Below the pieces are notes generated by a model. It saw only the letters and a program-made list of their open reading frames with translations, ran no database searches and was not told where the DNA came from. The translations under genes were made by a program, and so were the position numbers. From Pseudomonas sp. CHM02 (GTDB lineage Bacteria; Pseudomonadota; Gammaproteobacteria; Pseudomonadales; Pseudomonadaceae), in the NCBI RefSeq assembly GCF_000612585.1, contig NZ_JFCA01000021.1, forward strand, positions 51,367 through 115,366: a stretch of DNA of 64,000 bases. The letters are read 5' to 3'. Of this stretch, positions 47,751 through 58,744 are shown piece after piece (position 1 is the stretch's first letter; the number at the start of each line of letters is the position of its first letter).

Positions 47751-48860
47751 ATGGCAGAGCAACAGCAGGTAGTGATTGTCGGTGGCGGAGTCATCGGTTT
47801 GTTGACGGCGTTCAACCTGGCCACCCAGGGGCAGGCGGTGGTGCTGCTGGAGCGCGCAGGGGTGGGGCAGGAGTCTTCCTGGGCGGGTGGTGGCATTGTC
47901 TCGCCCCTGTATCCGTGGCGCTATAGCCCGGCAGTCACAGCGCTGGCCCATTGGTCGCAGGATTTTTATCCACAGTTGGCGGAGCGCTTGTTCGCGGCTA
48001 CGGGTATTGACCCGGAGGTGCACACCACAGGCCTGTACTGGCTGGACCTGGATGACGAAGCCGAAGCGCTGGCCTGGGCTGCACGTGAAGGTCGCCCGTT
48101 GAGCAAAGTGGATGTCTCGGCCGCCCATGACGCCGTTCCGGTGCTGGGTGGTGGTTACTCCCAGGCGATCTACATGGCCAACGTCGCCAATGTGCGCAAC
48201 CCGCGCCTGGTCAAATCCCTCAAGGCCGCGCTGCTGGCATTGCCTGGCGTGACCGTCCATGAGCAATGCGAGGTCACCGGGTTTGTACTGGACGGCGGCA
48301 GTGTGGTGGGTGTGAACACGGCGCAGGGCCCGATCCTGGGCGATCAGGTGGTCCTGGCAGCGGGGGCCTGGAGCGGTGAGTTGCTGGGCACACTGGGCTT
48401 GTCGCTACCGGTGGCGCCGGTCAAGGGGCAGATGATCCTGTACAAGTGCGCCTCGGACTTCCTGTCGAGCATGGTCCTGGCCAAGGGGCGCTATGCGATC
48501 CCTCGGCGTGACGGGCACATCCTGATCGGCAGTACCCTGGAGCATGAAGGCTTTGACAAGACCCCGACTGAAACGGCGCTGGAAAGCCTGAAGGCGTCAG
48601 CGGTGGAGTTGATTCCCGCCTTGGCGGACGCCGAAGTGGTCGGGCATTGGGCCGGATTGCGCCCCGGTTCGCCGGAGGGCATTCCTTACATCGGCCAAGT
48701 GCCGGGCTTCAAAGGGTTGTGGCTCAACTGCGGGCATTACCGCAACGGCCTGGTGCTCGCACCGGCGTCCTGCCAGTTGTTCGCCGACTTGCTGCTGGCG
48801 CGTGCGCCGATCATCGACCCGGCGCCCTATGCGCCTGAAGGTCGGATCAACGCTGGATAG
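47751..48860 (+). CDS. thiO: Glycine oxidase ThiO
   Basis: FAD enzyme that oxidises glycine to iminoglycine for the thiazole half of thiamin. 369 aa; MAEQQQVVIVGGGVIGLLTAF with GxGxxG near residue 11, and the DAO-family C-terminus HYRNGLVLAPASCQLFADLL with the substrate/FAD loop. Start at ATG 47751 (or 47748, preceded by GGA); the longer frame overlaps pilE and lacks similarity. The 3' end overlaps the convergent PP0621-like gene by 14 bases. Confidence 0.94.
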   Translation: MAEQQQVVIVGGGVIGLLTAFNLATQGQAVVLLERAGVGQESSWAGGGIVSPLYPWRYSPAVTALAHWSQDFYPQLAERLFAATGIDPEVHTTGLYWLDLDDEAEALAWAAREGRPLSKVDVSAAHDAVPVLGGGYSQAIYMANVANVRNPRLVKSLKAALLALPGVTVHEQCEVTGFVLDGGSVVGVNTAQGPILGDQVVLAAGAWSGELLGTLGLSLPVAPVKGQMILYKCASDFLSSMVLAKGRYAIPRRDGHILIGSTLEHEGFDKTPTETALESLKASAVELIPALADAEVVGHWAGLRPGSPEGIPYIGQVPGFKGLWLNCGHYRNGLVLAPASCQLFADLLLARAPIIDPAPYAPEGRINAG

Positions 48861-49080
48861 ACTTCGGCCCTTGCTCAAGGTGCGCCTGGGTGCAATACCA
48901 TTCCTGACGGGAACTCAAGGCGCGATCCTGCGGCAGATGCACACCGCAGTGAGCGCAACGGACCATCAAGGCAGCATCGGGCTCATTGGCGCGTTGCTGT
49001 TTGGCGGCCGGGCTTTTGAATTTGCGCCAGAACCATACTGCGGCGGCAATGACAGCAATCCAGAACAGTAGACGAAGCAT
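48847..49080 (-). CDS. PP0621-family small membrane protein
   Basis: 77 aa. One N-terminal membrane helix (LLFWIAVIAAAVWFW), a basic linker, and a C-terminal zinc-ribbon-like MVRCAHCGVHLPQD...YCTQAHLE (CxxC plus Cys/His). Conserved in Pseudomonas between thiO and bamD; function unknown. Its stop overlaps thiO by 14 bases on the opposite strand. Confidence 0.85.
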   Translation of the reverse strand: MLRLLFWIAVIAAAVWFWRKFKSPAAKQQRANEPDAALMVRCAHCGVHLPQDRALSSRQEWYCTQAHLEQGPKSIQR

Positions 49081-49158
49081 GATGGGCAGTTTCTCGACAA
49101 GGAATGCGCCAGTTTAGCCAAGGACGTGCCAGGCGCACAGCGCAATAATACCGCCCAC

Positions 49159-49188
49159 AAAAAAGGAGCCTCGAAAGGCTCCTTCTTG
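49159..49188 (-). terminator. Rho-independent terminator of bamD
   Basis: Perfect nine-base stem AAGGAGCCT/AGGCTCCTT with a TTCG tetraloop on the minus strand and a following T run, just after the bamD stop. Confidence 0.92.
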
Positions 49189-49204
49189 ATGACGCAGGCT
49201 GCAA

Positions 49205-50230
49205 TCAGTCGAACACGCCGAAGGTCATGTAGCTGAACCACGAGCGGTCCTGGTTGTTGCCGAGGGCCTGCGGCTCTTCCTCTTCGATCACGTCGCCGTT
49301 CTCGTCGTGTGGCTTGAGGTCCGAAGGAATGGCTTCCTTGGCGTCCTGGAACTGCTTGATCACGTCCTGGTTGGCGCGGGTTTCGCCCGGCGGCAGCGGT
49401 GGACGGGACTCGATCAGACCCAAGGTGTACTTGCTCAGCCACGAGCGGTTGTCCGCTTCAGCCACCTGAGGCACGAACTGGCCGTCTTTCAGGCTTGGGT
49501 GGTCAGGGTAGTTGAGCTTGAGGGTTTCCAGGCTGGTACTGGCCAGCTCGTCCAGGTGCAGGCGCTGGTAAGCCTCGGTCATCACCGCCAGGCCATCACC
49601 CACGGATGGGGTTTCCTGGAAGTTTTCCACCACATAACGACCACGGTTGGCGGCCGCTACATAGGCCTGGCGAGTCAGGTAGTAGTGGGCGACGTGGATC
49701 TCGTAGGAAGCCAGCAGGTTGCGCAGGTAGATCATGCGCTGCTTGGCGTCCGGTGCGTAGCGGCTGTTGGGGTAGCGGCTGGTCAGCTGGGCGAACTCGT
49801 TGTAGGAGTCGCGGGCAGCGCCCGGGTCACGCTTGGTCATGTCCAGCGGCAGGAAGCGCGCCAACAGGCCGACGTCCTGGTCGAACGAGGTCAGGCCCTT
49901 CATGTAGTAGGCGTAGTCGACGTTCGGGTGCTGCGGATGCAGGCGGATGAAACGCTCGGCGGCGGACTTGGCAGCTTCCGGCTCGGCGTTCTTGTAGTTG
50001 GCGTAGATCAGTTCGAGCTGGGCCTGGTCGGCGTAGCGCCCGAACGGATAGCGCGACTCCAGGGCCTTCAGCTTCGCTGTGGCGCTGGTGTAGCTATTGT
50101 TGTCCAGGTCTTTCTGAGCCAGTTGATACAACTCGACTTCACTCAGGTTTTCGTCGACGACGTCCTTTGTTGACGAGCAAGCAGCAGTCATGGCGAGGAT
50201 GGCGATCAGCAGCAGGTGTTTCACTTGCAT
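49205..50230 (-). CDS. bamD: Outer-membrane assembly lipoprotein BamD
   Basis: 341 aa. Signal peptide [18 protein letters not shown] with lipobox TAAC, then five TPR-like repeats ([27 protein letters not shown] and so on) and an unusually long acidic C-terminal extension typical of pseudomonads ([14 protein letters not shown]). Essential part of the BAM beta-barrel insertion complex. The start at 50230 is chosen because the signal peptide begins there. Divergent from rluD across 149 bases. Confidence 0.96.
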   Translation of the reverse strand: MQVKHLLLIAILAMTAACSSTKDVVDENLSEVELYQLAQKDLDNNSYTSATAKLKALESRYPFGRYADQAQLELIYANYKNAEPEAAKSAAERFIRLHPQHPNVDYAYYMKGLTSFDQDVGLLARFLPLDMTKRDPGAARDSYNEFAQLTSRYPNSRYAPDAKQRMIYLRNLLASYEIHVAHYYLTRQAYVAAANRGRYVVENFQETPSVGDGLAVMTEAYQRLHLDELASTSLETLKLNYPDHPSLKDGQFVPQVAEADNRSWLSKYTLGLIESRPPLPPGETRANQDVIKQFQDAKEAIPSDLKPHDENGDVIEEEEPQALGNNQDRSWFSYMTFGVFD

Positions 50231-50379
50231 GGCGGCTTGCGTCCCTATGACGGCCGCTGTCTTGGGCGGGGCCGTCCTGTTATGATGAGCGCCCCGTTGA
50301 AAGCCTCGGGGCAAAAGACGCCGTATTTAACCACAAGCGCGCAGCCGAAACCAAAGGCTGTGCCACGCCTAGTCTGAGC

Positions 50380-51342
50380 ATGTCCGATAAAATTGAACTT
50401 CGCGCAGAGGTGCCGTCCGAATTGGGCGGCCAACGCCTCGATCAAGTCGCCGCACAATTATTCGCTGAGCACTCGCGCTCGCGCCTTTCCGCCTGGATCA
50501 AAGACGGCCGCCTGACTGTGGATGGAGCGGTTATCCGCCCGCGAGACATAGTGCATGGCGGTGCGATTCTTGAGCTGACTGCCGAGCAGGAAGCCCAGGG
50601 AGAATGGGTTGCCCAGGACATCGAGCTGGATATCGTCTATGAAGACGACGACATCCTGGTCATCAACAAACCCGCAGGCCTGGTGGTTCACCCGGCGGCC
50701 GGGCACGCTGATGGCACCTTGCTCAATGCCTTGCTGCACCACGTGCCGGACATCATCAATGTCCCGCGCTGCGGCATCGTGCACCGCCTGGACAAGGACA
50801 CCACCGGCTTGATGGTGGTAGCCAAGACCATTCAGGCGCAGACGCAGTTGGTCACACAATTGCAAAGCCGCAGCGTCAGTCGGATCTACGAGTGCATCGT
50901 GATCGGCGTGGTGGTGGCCGGTGGCAAGATCAACGCGCCTATCGGTCGCCACGGCCAGCAGCGCCAGCGCATGGCGGTGATGGAAGGCGGCAAGCAGGCC
51001 GTCAGCCACTACCGTGTGCTCGAGCGTTTCCGCTCCCACACCCACGTGCGGGTCAAGCTGGAAACCGGTCGTACTCACCAGATTCGCGTGCACATGGCGC
51101 ACATCAATTTCCCGTTGGTCGGAGATCCGGCCTACGGTGGTCGCTTCCGTATTCCGCCAGCGGCCAGTGCAACCATGGTCGAATCGCTGAAAAACTTCCC
51201 GCGCCAGGCGCTGCATGCACGCTTCCTGGAACTTGATCATCCGACGAGTGGTAAGCGGATGAGCTGGGAATCGCCTCTGCCGGACGACCTGGTCTGGTTG
51301 CTGTCGTTGCTCAAGCAGGATCGCGAGGCGTTTGTCGGGTGA
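50380..51342 (+). CDS. rluD: 23S rRNA pseudouridine(1911/1915/1917) synthase
   Basis: 320 aa: N-terminal S4 RNA-binding domain (residues ~18-65) and a RluA-family catalytic domain with GIVHRLDKDTTGL (catalytic Asp138) and the YxxxxxGRTHQIRVH motif. Modifies helix 69 of 23S rRNA at the subunit interface. The stop overlaps the pgeF GTG start (GTGA). Confidence 0.97.
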   Translation: MSDKIELRAEVPSELGGQRLDQVAAQLFAEHSRSRLSAWIKDGRLTVDGAVIRPRDIVHGGAILELTAEQEAQGEWVAQDIELDIVYEDDDILVINKPAGLVVHPAAGHADGTLLNALLHHVPDIINVPRCGIVHRLDKDTTGLMVVAKTIQAQTQLVTQLQSRSVSRIYECIVIGVVVAGGKINAPIGRHGQQRQRMAVMEGGKQAVSHYRVLERFRSHTHVRVKLETGRTHQIRVHMAHINFPLVGDPAYGGRFRIPPAASATMVESLKNFPRQALHARFLELDHPTSGKRMSWESPLPDDLVWLLSLLKQDREAFVG

Positions 51343-52064
51343 ATGACTGGCTGATTCCTGACTGGCCCGCGCCGGCTCAGGTGAAAGCCTGCGTCACCAC
51401 TCGGGCCGGCGGCGTCAGCCTGGCGCCGTTCGACAGCCTCAATTTGGGCGATCATGTCGAGGACAGCCTGGAGGCCGTGCTTGAAAATCGCGGTCGTCTA
51501 ACCGACGTATTCGACATACAGCCTGCCTGGTTGCGCCAAGTCCACGGGATAAACGTGGTTGAGGCCGATCCGGCGCGTACCGCCGAAGCCGATGGCAGTT
51601 GGACCGGCACCCCAGGCATCGCCTGTACGTCAATGACCGCCGATTGCCTGCCGGCGTTGTTCTGCAACCGCGCTGGCACTCGCGTGGCGGCGGCTCACGC
51701 CGGTTGGCGTGGCCTGGCGGCGGGCGTACTGGAAGCTGCGTTTGAAAGCCTCGACGCCGAACCTGGCGAAGTGTTGGTCTGGCTGGGCCCGGCGATTGGC
51801 CCGCAAGCCTTTGAAGTCGGCCCGGAAGTGCGTGAGGCTTTCATGCAGCAACTGCCGATCTCTGCCGAAGCCTTTGTGCCAAGCCGCAATCCGGGCAAGT
51901 TCATGGCCGACATCTATACCCTGGCTCGCCTGCGCCTTGCAGTGCGTGGCGTCACTGCTGTTTATGGGGGTGGGTTCTGCACGGTGACCGACCCGCGCTT
52001 CTTTTCCTACCGGCGCAGCCCTCGCACCGGGCGTTTTGCCTCCCTTATCTGGCTTGAACGCTAG
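51339..52064 (+). CDS. pgeF: Purine nucleoside phosphorylase / peptidoglycan editing factor (YfiH family)
   Basis: 241 aa, GTG start overlapping rluD by four bases. Multicopper-laccase-like domain with metal ligands in RQVHGINVVEAD, TADCLPALF and AAHAGWRGLAAGV. In E. coli the homologue prevents misincorporation of L-Ser into peptidoglycan precursors; biochemically the family cleaves purine nucleosides. Standard bamD/rluD-pgeF-clpB neighbourhood. Confidence 0.94.
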   Translation: MNDWLIPDWPAPAQVKACVTTRAGGVSLAPFDSLNLGDHVEDSLEAVLENRGRLTDVFDIQPAWLRQVHGINVVEADPARTAEADGSWTGTPGIACTSMTADCLPALFCNRAGTRVAAAHAGWRGLAAGVLEAAFESLDAEPGEVLVWLGPAIGPQAFEVGPEVREAFMQQLPISAEAFVPSRNPGKFMADIYTLARLRLAVRGVTAVYGGGFCTVTDPRFFSYRRSPRTGRFASLIWLER

Positions 52065-52110
52065 ACTCAGCTGATCTGGGTCAACACTGACTCACATCAA
52101 GCATCTGTCG

Positions 52111-52138
52111 CTTGAATCTTCCAGAATCCACCCCATCT
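52111..52138 (+). promoter_or_regulatory. Sigma-32 heat-shock promoter of clpB
   Basis: CTTGAA (52111-52116), 14-base spacer, CCCCATCT (52131-52138): essentially the textbook RpoH consensus. It lies 74 bases above the clpB start. Confidence 0.93.
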
Positions 52139-52212
52139 ATAGGGGTATCTGGCAGGTTTCTTCATTCAGGATGTGTTTACTAGCTCCGGCCTGCTCAAAA
52201 GGAAGGTGACTA

Positions 52213-54777
<2,565 letters not shown>

Positions 54778-54801
54778 GCCCGGCCTGTATGGCGATAAGA
54801 G

Positions 54802-54831
54802 AAGGCCCCGCGTTGCGGGGCCTTTTTTTTC
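54802..54831 (+). terminator. Rho-independent terminator of clpB
   Basis: AAGGCCCCGC/GCGGGGCCTT stem with a GTT-type loop and a run of eight T. Confidence 0.93.
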
Positions 54832-54962
54832 GATAGGGCGTTGAACTGTAAGGCAAAGGCTTGTAAAGTGCGCCCCGCAGCAACGTCAGCCCACAGGTTT
54901 CTTCTCCCCAAGAAGAAATCAGAAACAAGCGCAAATCATTGTCTTAAAAGCAATTTAAAGGG

Positions 54963-54990
54963 TTGACAGGGGTTTTTAAGATTGTAGAAT
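54963..54990 (+). promoter_or_regulatory. Promoter of the tRNA-Asn/Pro/Lys cluster
   Basis: Perfect -35 TTGACA (54963-54968), 16-base spacer, -10 TAGAAT (54985-54990), then a GC-rich discriminator AGCGCGCC, as in stringently controlled stable-RNA promoters. About 80 bases precede the first tRNA. The stretch 54832-54962 between the clpB terminator and this promoter shows nothing else. Confidence 0.88.
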
Positions 54991-55078
54991 AGCGCGCCTC
55001 AGACACATGAACGTAGCGATACGGACAAGTCGAAGAGAAGGTAGTACGCAGTAAAAGTTGTAATTTGAAATATGTAGT

Positions 55079-55154
55079 TCCGTGATAGCTCAGTCGGTAG
55101 AGCAAATGACTGTTAATCATTGGGTCCCAGGTTCGAGTCCTGGTCACGGAGCCA
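55079..55154 (+). tRNA. tRNA-Asn (anticodon GTT)
   Basis: 76 nt with encoded CCA. Acceptor TCCGTGA/TCACGGA, discriminator G, anticodon loop CTGTTAA, T-arm with TTCGAGT. First of four tRNA genes. Confidence 0.98.
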
Positions 55155-55163
55155 ATTTCAAAT

Positions 55164-55240
55164 CGGGGTATAGCGCAGTCCGGTAGCGCGCCTGCTTTGG
55201 GAGCAGGATGTCGGGAGTTCGAATCCCCCTACCCCGACCA
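55164..55240 (+). tRNA. tRNA-Pro (anticodon TGG), copy 1
   Basis: 77 nt with encoded CCA. Acceptor CGGGGTA/TACCCCG, anticodon loop TTTGGGA, T-stem GGGAG/CCCCC, which contains one A-C mismatch. Confidence 0.97.
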
Positions 55241-55245
55241 TATTT

Positions 55246-55321
55246 GGGTCGTTAGCTCAGTTGGTAGAGCAGTTGGCTTTTAACCAATTGGTCGTAGGTT
55301 CGAATCCCACACGACCCACCA
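55246..55321 (+). tRNA. tRNA-Lys (anticodon TTT)
   Basis: 76 nt with encoded CCA. Acceptor GGGTCGT/ACGACCC, anticodon loop CTTTTAA, T-arm GTTCGAATC. Six bases after tRNA-Pro copy 1. Confidence 0.98.
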
Positions 55322-55384
55322 TTTTTGAGACCAGTTAACGCTGGAATCGAATCTTAAGATCAGAGGCCAAAAGCGCTGATCGAA

Positions 55385-55412
55385 GAAGGCGACTGAGAGG
55401 TCGCCTTTTTTT
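55385..55412 (+). terminator. Terminator inside the tRNA cluster
   Basis: AAGGCGAC/GTCGCCTT stem with a TGAGAG-type loop and seven T, ending two bases before the second tRNA-Pro. It would terminate the Asn-Pro-Lys transcript. Confidence 0.85.
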
Positions 55413-55414
55413 AC

Positions 55415-55491
55415 CGGGGTATAGCGCAGTCCGGTAGCGCGCCTGCTTTGGGAGCAGGATGTCAGGAGTTCGAATCCCCTTACCCCGACCA
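55415..55491 (+). tRNA. tRNA-Pro (anticodon TGG), copy 2
   Basis: 77 nt with CCA, nearly identical to copy 1 through the anticodon arm. The T-stem is AGGAG/CCCCT: the first pair changed from G-C to A-T on both sides, so pairing is kept. No promoter fits between it and the preceding terminator. Confidence 0.95.
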
Positions 55492-55495
55492 TATT

Positions 55496-55533
55496 AAAAA
55501 TCCCCGTATCGAAAGATACGGGGATTTTTTTTG
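55496..55533 (+). terminator. Terminator after tRNA-Pro copy 2
   Basis: Perfect 11-base stem ATCCCCGTATC/GATACGGGGAT with a GAAA tetraloop and eight T. Confidence 0.94.
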
Positions 55534-55565
55534 TCCGCCATTTCATCATGCGCTACCGGCCCCTT

Positions 55566-55648
55566 TAGGAGCCGGCTTGCCGGCGATGACGTCAGCGAGA
55601 TATTGGTGATCTCAAGGTCGCCTTCGCCGGCAAGCCGGGCTCCTACAG
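55566..55648. repeat. Inverted REP pair, GTAGGAGC type, heads outside
   Basis: TAGGAGCCGGCTTGCCGGCG at the left and CGCCGGCAAGCCGGGCTCCT at the right (one extra G). Extragenic, between the tRNA terminator and the convergent ndh gene. Confidence 0.88.
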
Positions 55649-55659
55649 AGGGGGCGTTG

Positions 55660-56958
55660 TCAGTGAAGCTTGAGGCGTGGCTCGGTGCCCCGGCCAATCT
55701 TGCTCCCCAGCATCAGCATCGCCGTGCGGAAGAACCCGTACAGCGCCATCTGGTGCATGCGGTACAGCGACACGTAGAACATCCGCGCCAACCAGCCTTC
55801 CAGCATCACGCTGCCGGTGAGGTTGCCCATCAAGTTACCCACCGCCGAGAACCGCGACAGCGAGATCAACGAGCCGTAGTCGGTGTACTTGTAGCTCGGC
55901 AGGTCCTTGCCTTCGATGCGCAGCTTCAGCGACTTGGCCAGCAACGATGCCTGCTGGTGAGCCGCCTGGGCCCGCGGCGGTACGTTGCGGTCGGTACCCG
56001 GTTGTGGGCAGGCAGCGCAGTCGCCAAAGGCGAAGATGTTCTCATCGCGGGTGGTTTGCAGTGTCGGCAATACCTGCAGTTGATTGATGCGGTTGGTTTC
56101 CAGGCCATCGATATCCTTGAGGAAGCCAGGGGCGCGAATCCCGGCCGCCCACACCTTGAGACTGGCAGGGATGACCTGGCCGCTGCTGGTGATCAGCGCA
56201 TCGGCAGTCACTTCGCTGACCGCCGAGTTGGTCAGCACCGTCACCCCAAGCTTCTCCAGGGTCTTATGCACAGGCACCCCAATACGCTCCGGCAGGGCAG
56301 GCAGTACCCGTGGGCCGGCTTCGATCAGGGTGATGTGCATGTTTTCCGGCTTGATGCGGTCCAGGCCATAGGCGGCCAGCTCGTGCGCGGCGTTATGCAG
56401 CTCGGCGGCCAGTTCGACCCCGGTGGCACCGGCACCGACGATGGCGACGCTGATTTTTTCCACCTCATCCGTCTGCCCGGCATGGGCGCGCAGGTAGTGG
56501 TTGAGCAGTTGCTGGTGGAAGCGCTCGGCCTGTTTGCGGGTGTCGAGGAACAAGCAGTGCTGCGCAGCGCCTTCGGTGCCGAAGTCGTTGGTGGTACTGC
56601 CGACCGCGATCACCAGGCTGTCATAGCCCAGCACGCGCGCGGGTACCAACTCACGGCCTTCTTCGTCGAGGGTGGCGGCCAGCTGGATCTTCTTCTGCTC
56701 ACGGTCGAGCCCGCTCATGCGGCCCAGTTGGAACTCGAAGTGGTTCCATTTGGCCTGGGCGACGTAGTTGAGTTCGTCTTCCGAAGAATTCAGCGAACCG
56801 GCCGCCACTTCGTGCAGCAAGGGCTTCCAGATATGGGTCAGGTTGGCGTCCACCAGCGTGATGCTGGCGGTGCCGCGCTTGCCCAGAGTCTTACCCAGGC
56901 GGGTAGCCAACTCCAGGCCGCCGGCGCCGCCGCCGACGATAATAATACGATGGGTCAT
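55660..56958 (-). CDS. ndh: Type II NADH dehydrogenase (NDH-2)
   Basis: 432 aa peripheral membrane flavoenzyme passing electrons from NADH to ubiquinone without proton pumping. Two Rossmann folds: FAD-binding RIIIVGGGAGGLELA near residue 4 and NADH-binding SVAIVGAGATGVELAAEL near 165. C-terminal amphipathic helices (MFYVSLYRMHQMALYGFFRT) attach it to the membrane. I used the second ATG at 56958 (MTHRIII); ATG 56973 adds five residues. Monocistronic. Confidence 0.95.
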   Translation of the reverse strand: MTHRIIIVGGGAGGLELATRLGKTLGKRGTASITLVDANLTHIWKPLLHEVAAGSLNSSEDELNYVAQAKWNHFEFQLGRMSGLDREQKKIQLAATLDEEGRELVPARVLGYDSLVIAVGSTTNDFGTEGAAQHCLFLDTRKQAERFHQQLLNHYLRAHAGQTDEVEKISVAIVGAGATGVELAAELHNAAHELAAYGLDRIKPENMHITLIEAGPRVLPALPERIGVPVHKTLEKLGVTVLTNSAVSEVTADALITSSGQVIPASLKVWAAGIRAPGFLKDIDGLETNRINQLQVLPTLQTTRDENIFAFGDCAACPQPGTDRNVPPRAQAAHQQASLLAKSLKLRIEGKDLPSYKYTDYGSLISLSRFSAVGNLMGNLTGSVMLEGWLARMFYVSLYRMHQMALYGFFRTAMLMLGSKIGRGTEPRLKLH

Positions 56959-57018
56959 GGGGATATCTCGCAAGGCTAAAAGAAATCGGAGCAGTTACCC
57001 CCGCGAGCGCCAGGCAGC

Positions 57019-57192
57019 TCATAGCGTCAGGTAACTCAAAAGTCGGCTCAGCAGGCCCAGGCCGATCACCACTACCAGCACCACACCAAGGAGCAGCCAC
57101 GGCCGGAAAGGCTTGCGCTCGACTCGATTCTGGGAGAGTTGCAGGTACTCTTCGACATGCTGTTGGTCATCGGGGTTCAGGCGGCTGGTCAT
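57019..57192 (-). CDS. DUF3094 small membrane protein
   Basis: 57 aa, MTSRLNPDDQQHVEEYLQLSQNRVERKPFRPW then a single membrane helix LLLGVVLVVVIGLGLLSRLL. Conserved Pseudomonas protein of unknown function, usually next to ndh and DUF1780. Start 57192 preferred over 57219 because of family length. Confidence 0.82.
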   Translation of the reverse strand: MTSRLNPDDQQHVEEYLQLSQNRVERKPFRPWLLLGVVLVVVIGLGLLSRLLSYLTL

Positions 57193-57246
57193 AAAGGCCT
57201 CGTCAGGTAGACGTTGCAAAAGGGCGCCACGTTACAGTGCGGGGCC

Positions 57247-57876
57247 TCAGAGGCTGATGCCCACGTCGAACACTATGCTGCGGCCCAGGTTGTTGCGCAA
57301 GAAATCCGGCGCGTCCGGGTGGGCGAACAACACCCGTGCAAAGGTAGGCCCCACCAGCGACAGCGAGCGCCAGCCCTGGCGCAGGTATTCCGTCGGCGGC
57401 GGGAAGTGGCTGTTGAGGTCGAGCACTTCGCGCTTGAGGCTGGTGAAGGCGACGATATCCAGCTCCCCCAGATCCATCCCGCGCTCTTTGTAGTTATGGG
57501 CCTTCTTGCGCAGCGTGGGCGCCAGGCGCAGCAGGAACTCATGCGCCGGGATGCGTCGCGGCTTGGCCTCCCGTCGTACCAGTTGGCTCAGGGAGAACGC
57601 GCTGCGTCGGCGCAGCAACTCGTCGCGCCACTCGTCATTCAGGCGGCGGCCCTCGTCCAGCACAAAAAACACCTCGAAGCTGGCATCGCGAAACAGCACG
57701 TCCGGCGGCTCTTGCCCGGCGGCGTGGAATTCCTCTGCACGGTAGGGCACGTTCAAGCCTTGCAGCAGGCGCTGGCAGACCCAACGCTCACGCTCCCATT
57801 TGCGGGCATTGGACAAGAATGCGTTGGCTTGTTCGGCCGCTACAGTGAGCAGGCGCAAGTAATCTGAGTCATCCAT
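57247..57876 (-). CDS. DUF1780 family protein
   Basis: 209 aa, MDDSDYLRLLTVAAEQANAF..., Pseudomonas-type DUF1780, reported to have an endonuclease-like fold (recollection), with no assigned function. Residues such as DVLFRDASFEVFFVLDEGRR suggest a restriction-nuclease-like core. The long upstream frame to 58140 overlaps the divergent ECF permease gene and is rejected. Confidence 0.85.
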   Translation of the reverse strand: MDDSDYLRLLTVAAEQANAFLSNARKWERERWVCQRLLQGLNVPYRAEEFHAAGQEPPDVLFRDASFEVFFVLDEGRRLNDEWRDELLRRRSAFSLSQLVRREAKPRRIPAHEFLLRLAPTLRKKAHNYKERGMDLGELDIVAFTSLKREVLDLNSHFPPPTEYLRQGWRSLSLVGPTFARVLFAHPDAPDFLRNNLGRSIVFDVGISL

Positions 57877-57979
57877 AGCTAGCAGCTTAGCGCCCAAATG
57901 ATGACCGCAGGAAGTACCCCTGTGAAACGTCGGTGTAGACTGATCATCCGAGCAATATTCGACGCAGGGGAGTGCAGCC

Positions 57980-58669
57980 GTGATCAGTGCCGCCATGTTG
58001 GCGCCGACAACAATGGGCATCGGCTGGCTGTTGTATGCGCCGCTGGTACTGTGGGCGATCCTGCGTTCGCCGTGGGTCGAGTTGTTCGCCGACCGGCGCC
58101 GCCAGCATTTGCTGTTCGGCACCGTGTTCGCGTTGTTCATGCTGTGGCTGGTGCGGCGGGATTTCGATACCGGCGTGTCCTACCACTTCATCGGTATGAC
58201 CGCCGTGACCCTGCTGCTGGATTGGCCTCTCGCAATTGTCGGTGGCTTTGCCGCCCAGTTGGGATTGATGGCGCTGGGGCGCCAGGACCTCGCGGCCCTG
58301 GGCGTCAACGGCCTGCTGCTTGTCGCGTTGCCGGTGCTGGTCACCGAAGCCTGCGCGTTGCTGGTCGAGCGTGCGCAACCGCGCAACCCCTTTGTGTATA
58401 TCTTCTGCTCCGGCTTTTTCGCAGCCGCGCTGTCGGCTTTGCTCTGTCTGTTGGTCGGGCTGGGCCTGTTATGGTTCGACGGCCGTTTCGCCATGCCGGA
58501 ATGGCTGGAAGATTTCGTCGGCTACCTGTGGCTGATCATCTTTCCCGAAGCCTTCATCAACGGCATGGTCATCAGCGCCCTGGTGGTGTTCTGCCCGGAA
58601 TGGCTGGAGACCTTCAACCGTACTCGCTACCTGTCGGCCCCCTGGAAGGATGACGATTCACAGCGTTGA
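57980..58669 (+). CDS. Energy-coupling-factor transporter permease-like (CbiM-type) membrane protein
   Basis: 229 aa from a GTG start with GGGGAG eight bases upstream. Six or so membrane helices, and the C-terminal FPEAFINGMVISALVVFCPEW fits the CbiM/S-component family. No ATPase or T component lies nearby, so the partner and substrate (metal or vitamin) are unknown. The 71-aa conserved gene follows 75 bases later. Confidence 0.75.
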   Translation: MISAAMLAPTTMGIGWLLYAPLVLWAILRSPWVELFADRRRQHLLFGTVFALFMLWLVRRDFDTGVSYHFIGMTAVTLLLDWPLAIVGGFAAQLGLMALGRQDLAALGVNGLLLVALPVLVTEACALLVERAQPRNPFVYIFCSGFFAAALSALLCLLVGLGLLWFDGRFAMPEWLEDFVGYLWLIIFPEAFINGMVISALVVFCPEWLETFNRTRYLSAPWKDDDSQR

Positions 58670-58744
58670 CCCAGATCAAATCCCGCCCAGCCGAGCAGGC
58701 CCATGCTCTGCGAAATTTTTCCAGGCAAGGCGGGAGCACGGATC

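Noticed and set aside
55079..55500. Prophage or island attachment site at the tRNA cluster
   Set aside because: No integrase, no repeated tRNA 3' end beyond the two full tRNA-Pro genes, and core genes on both sides.
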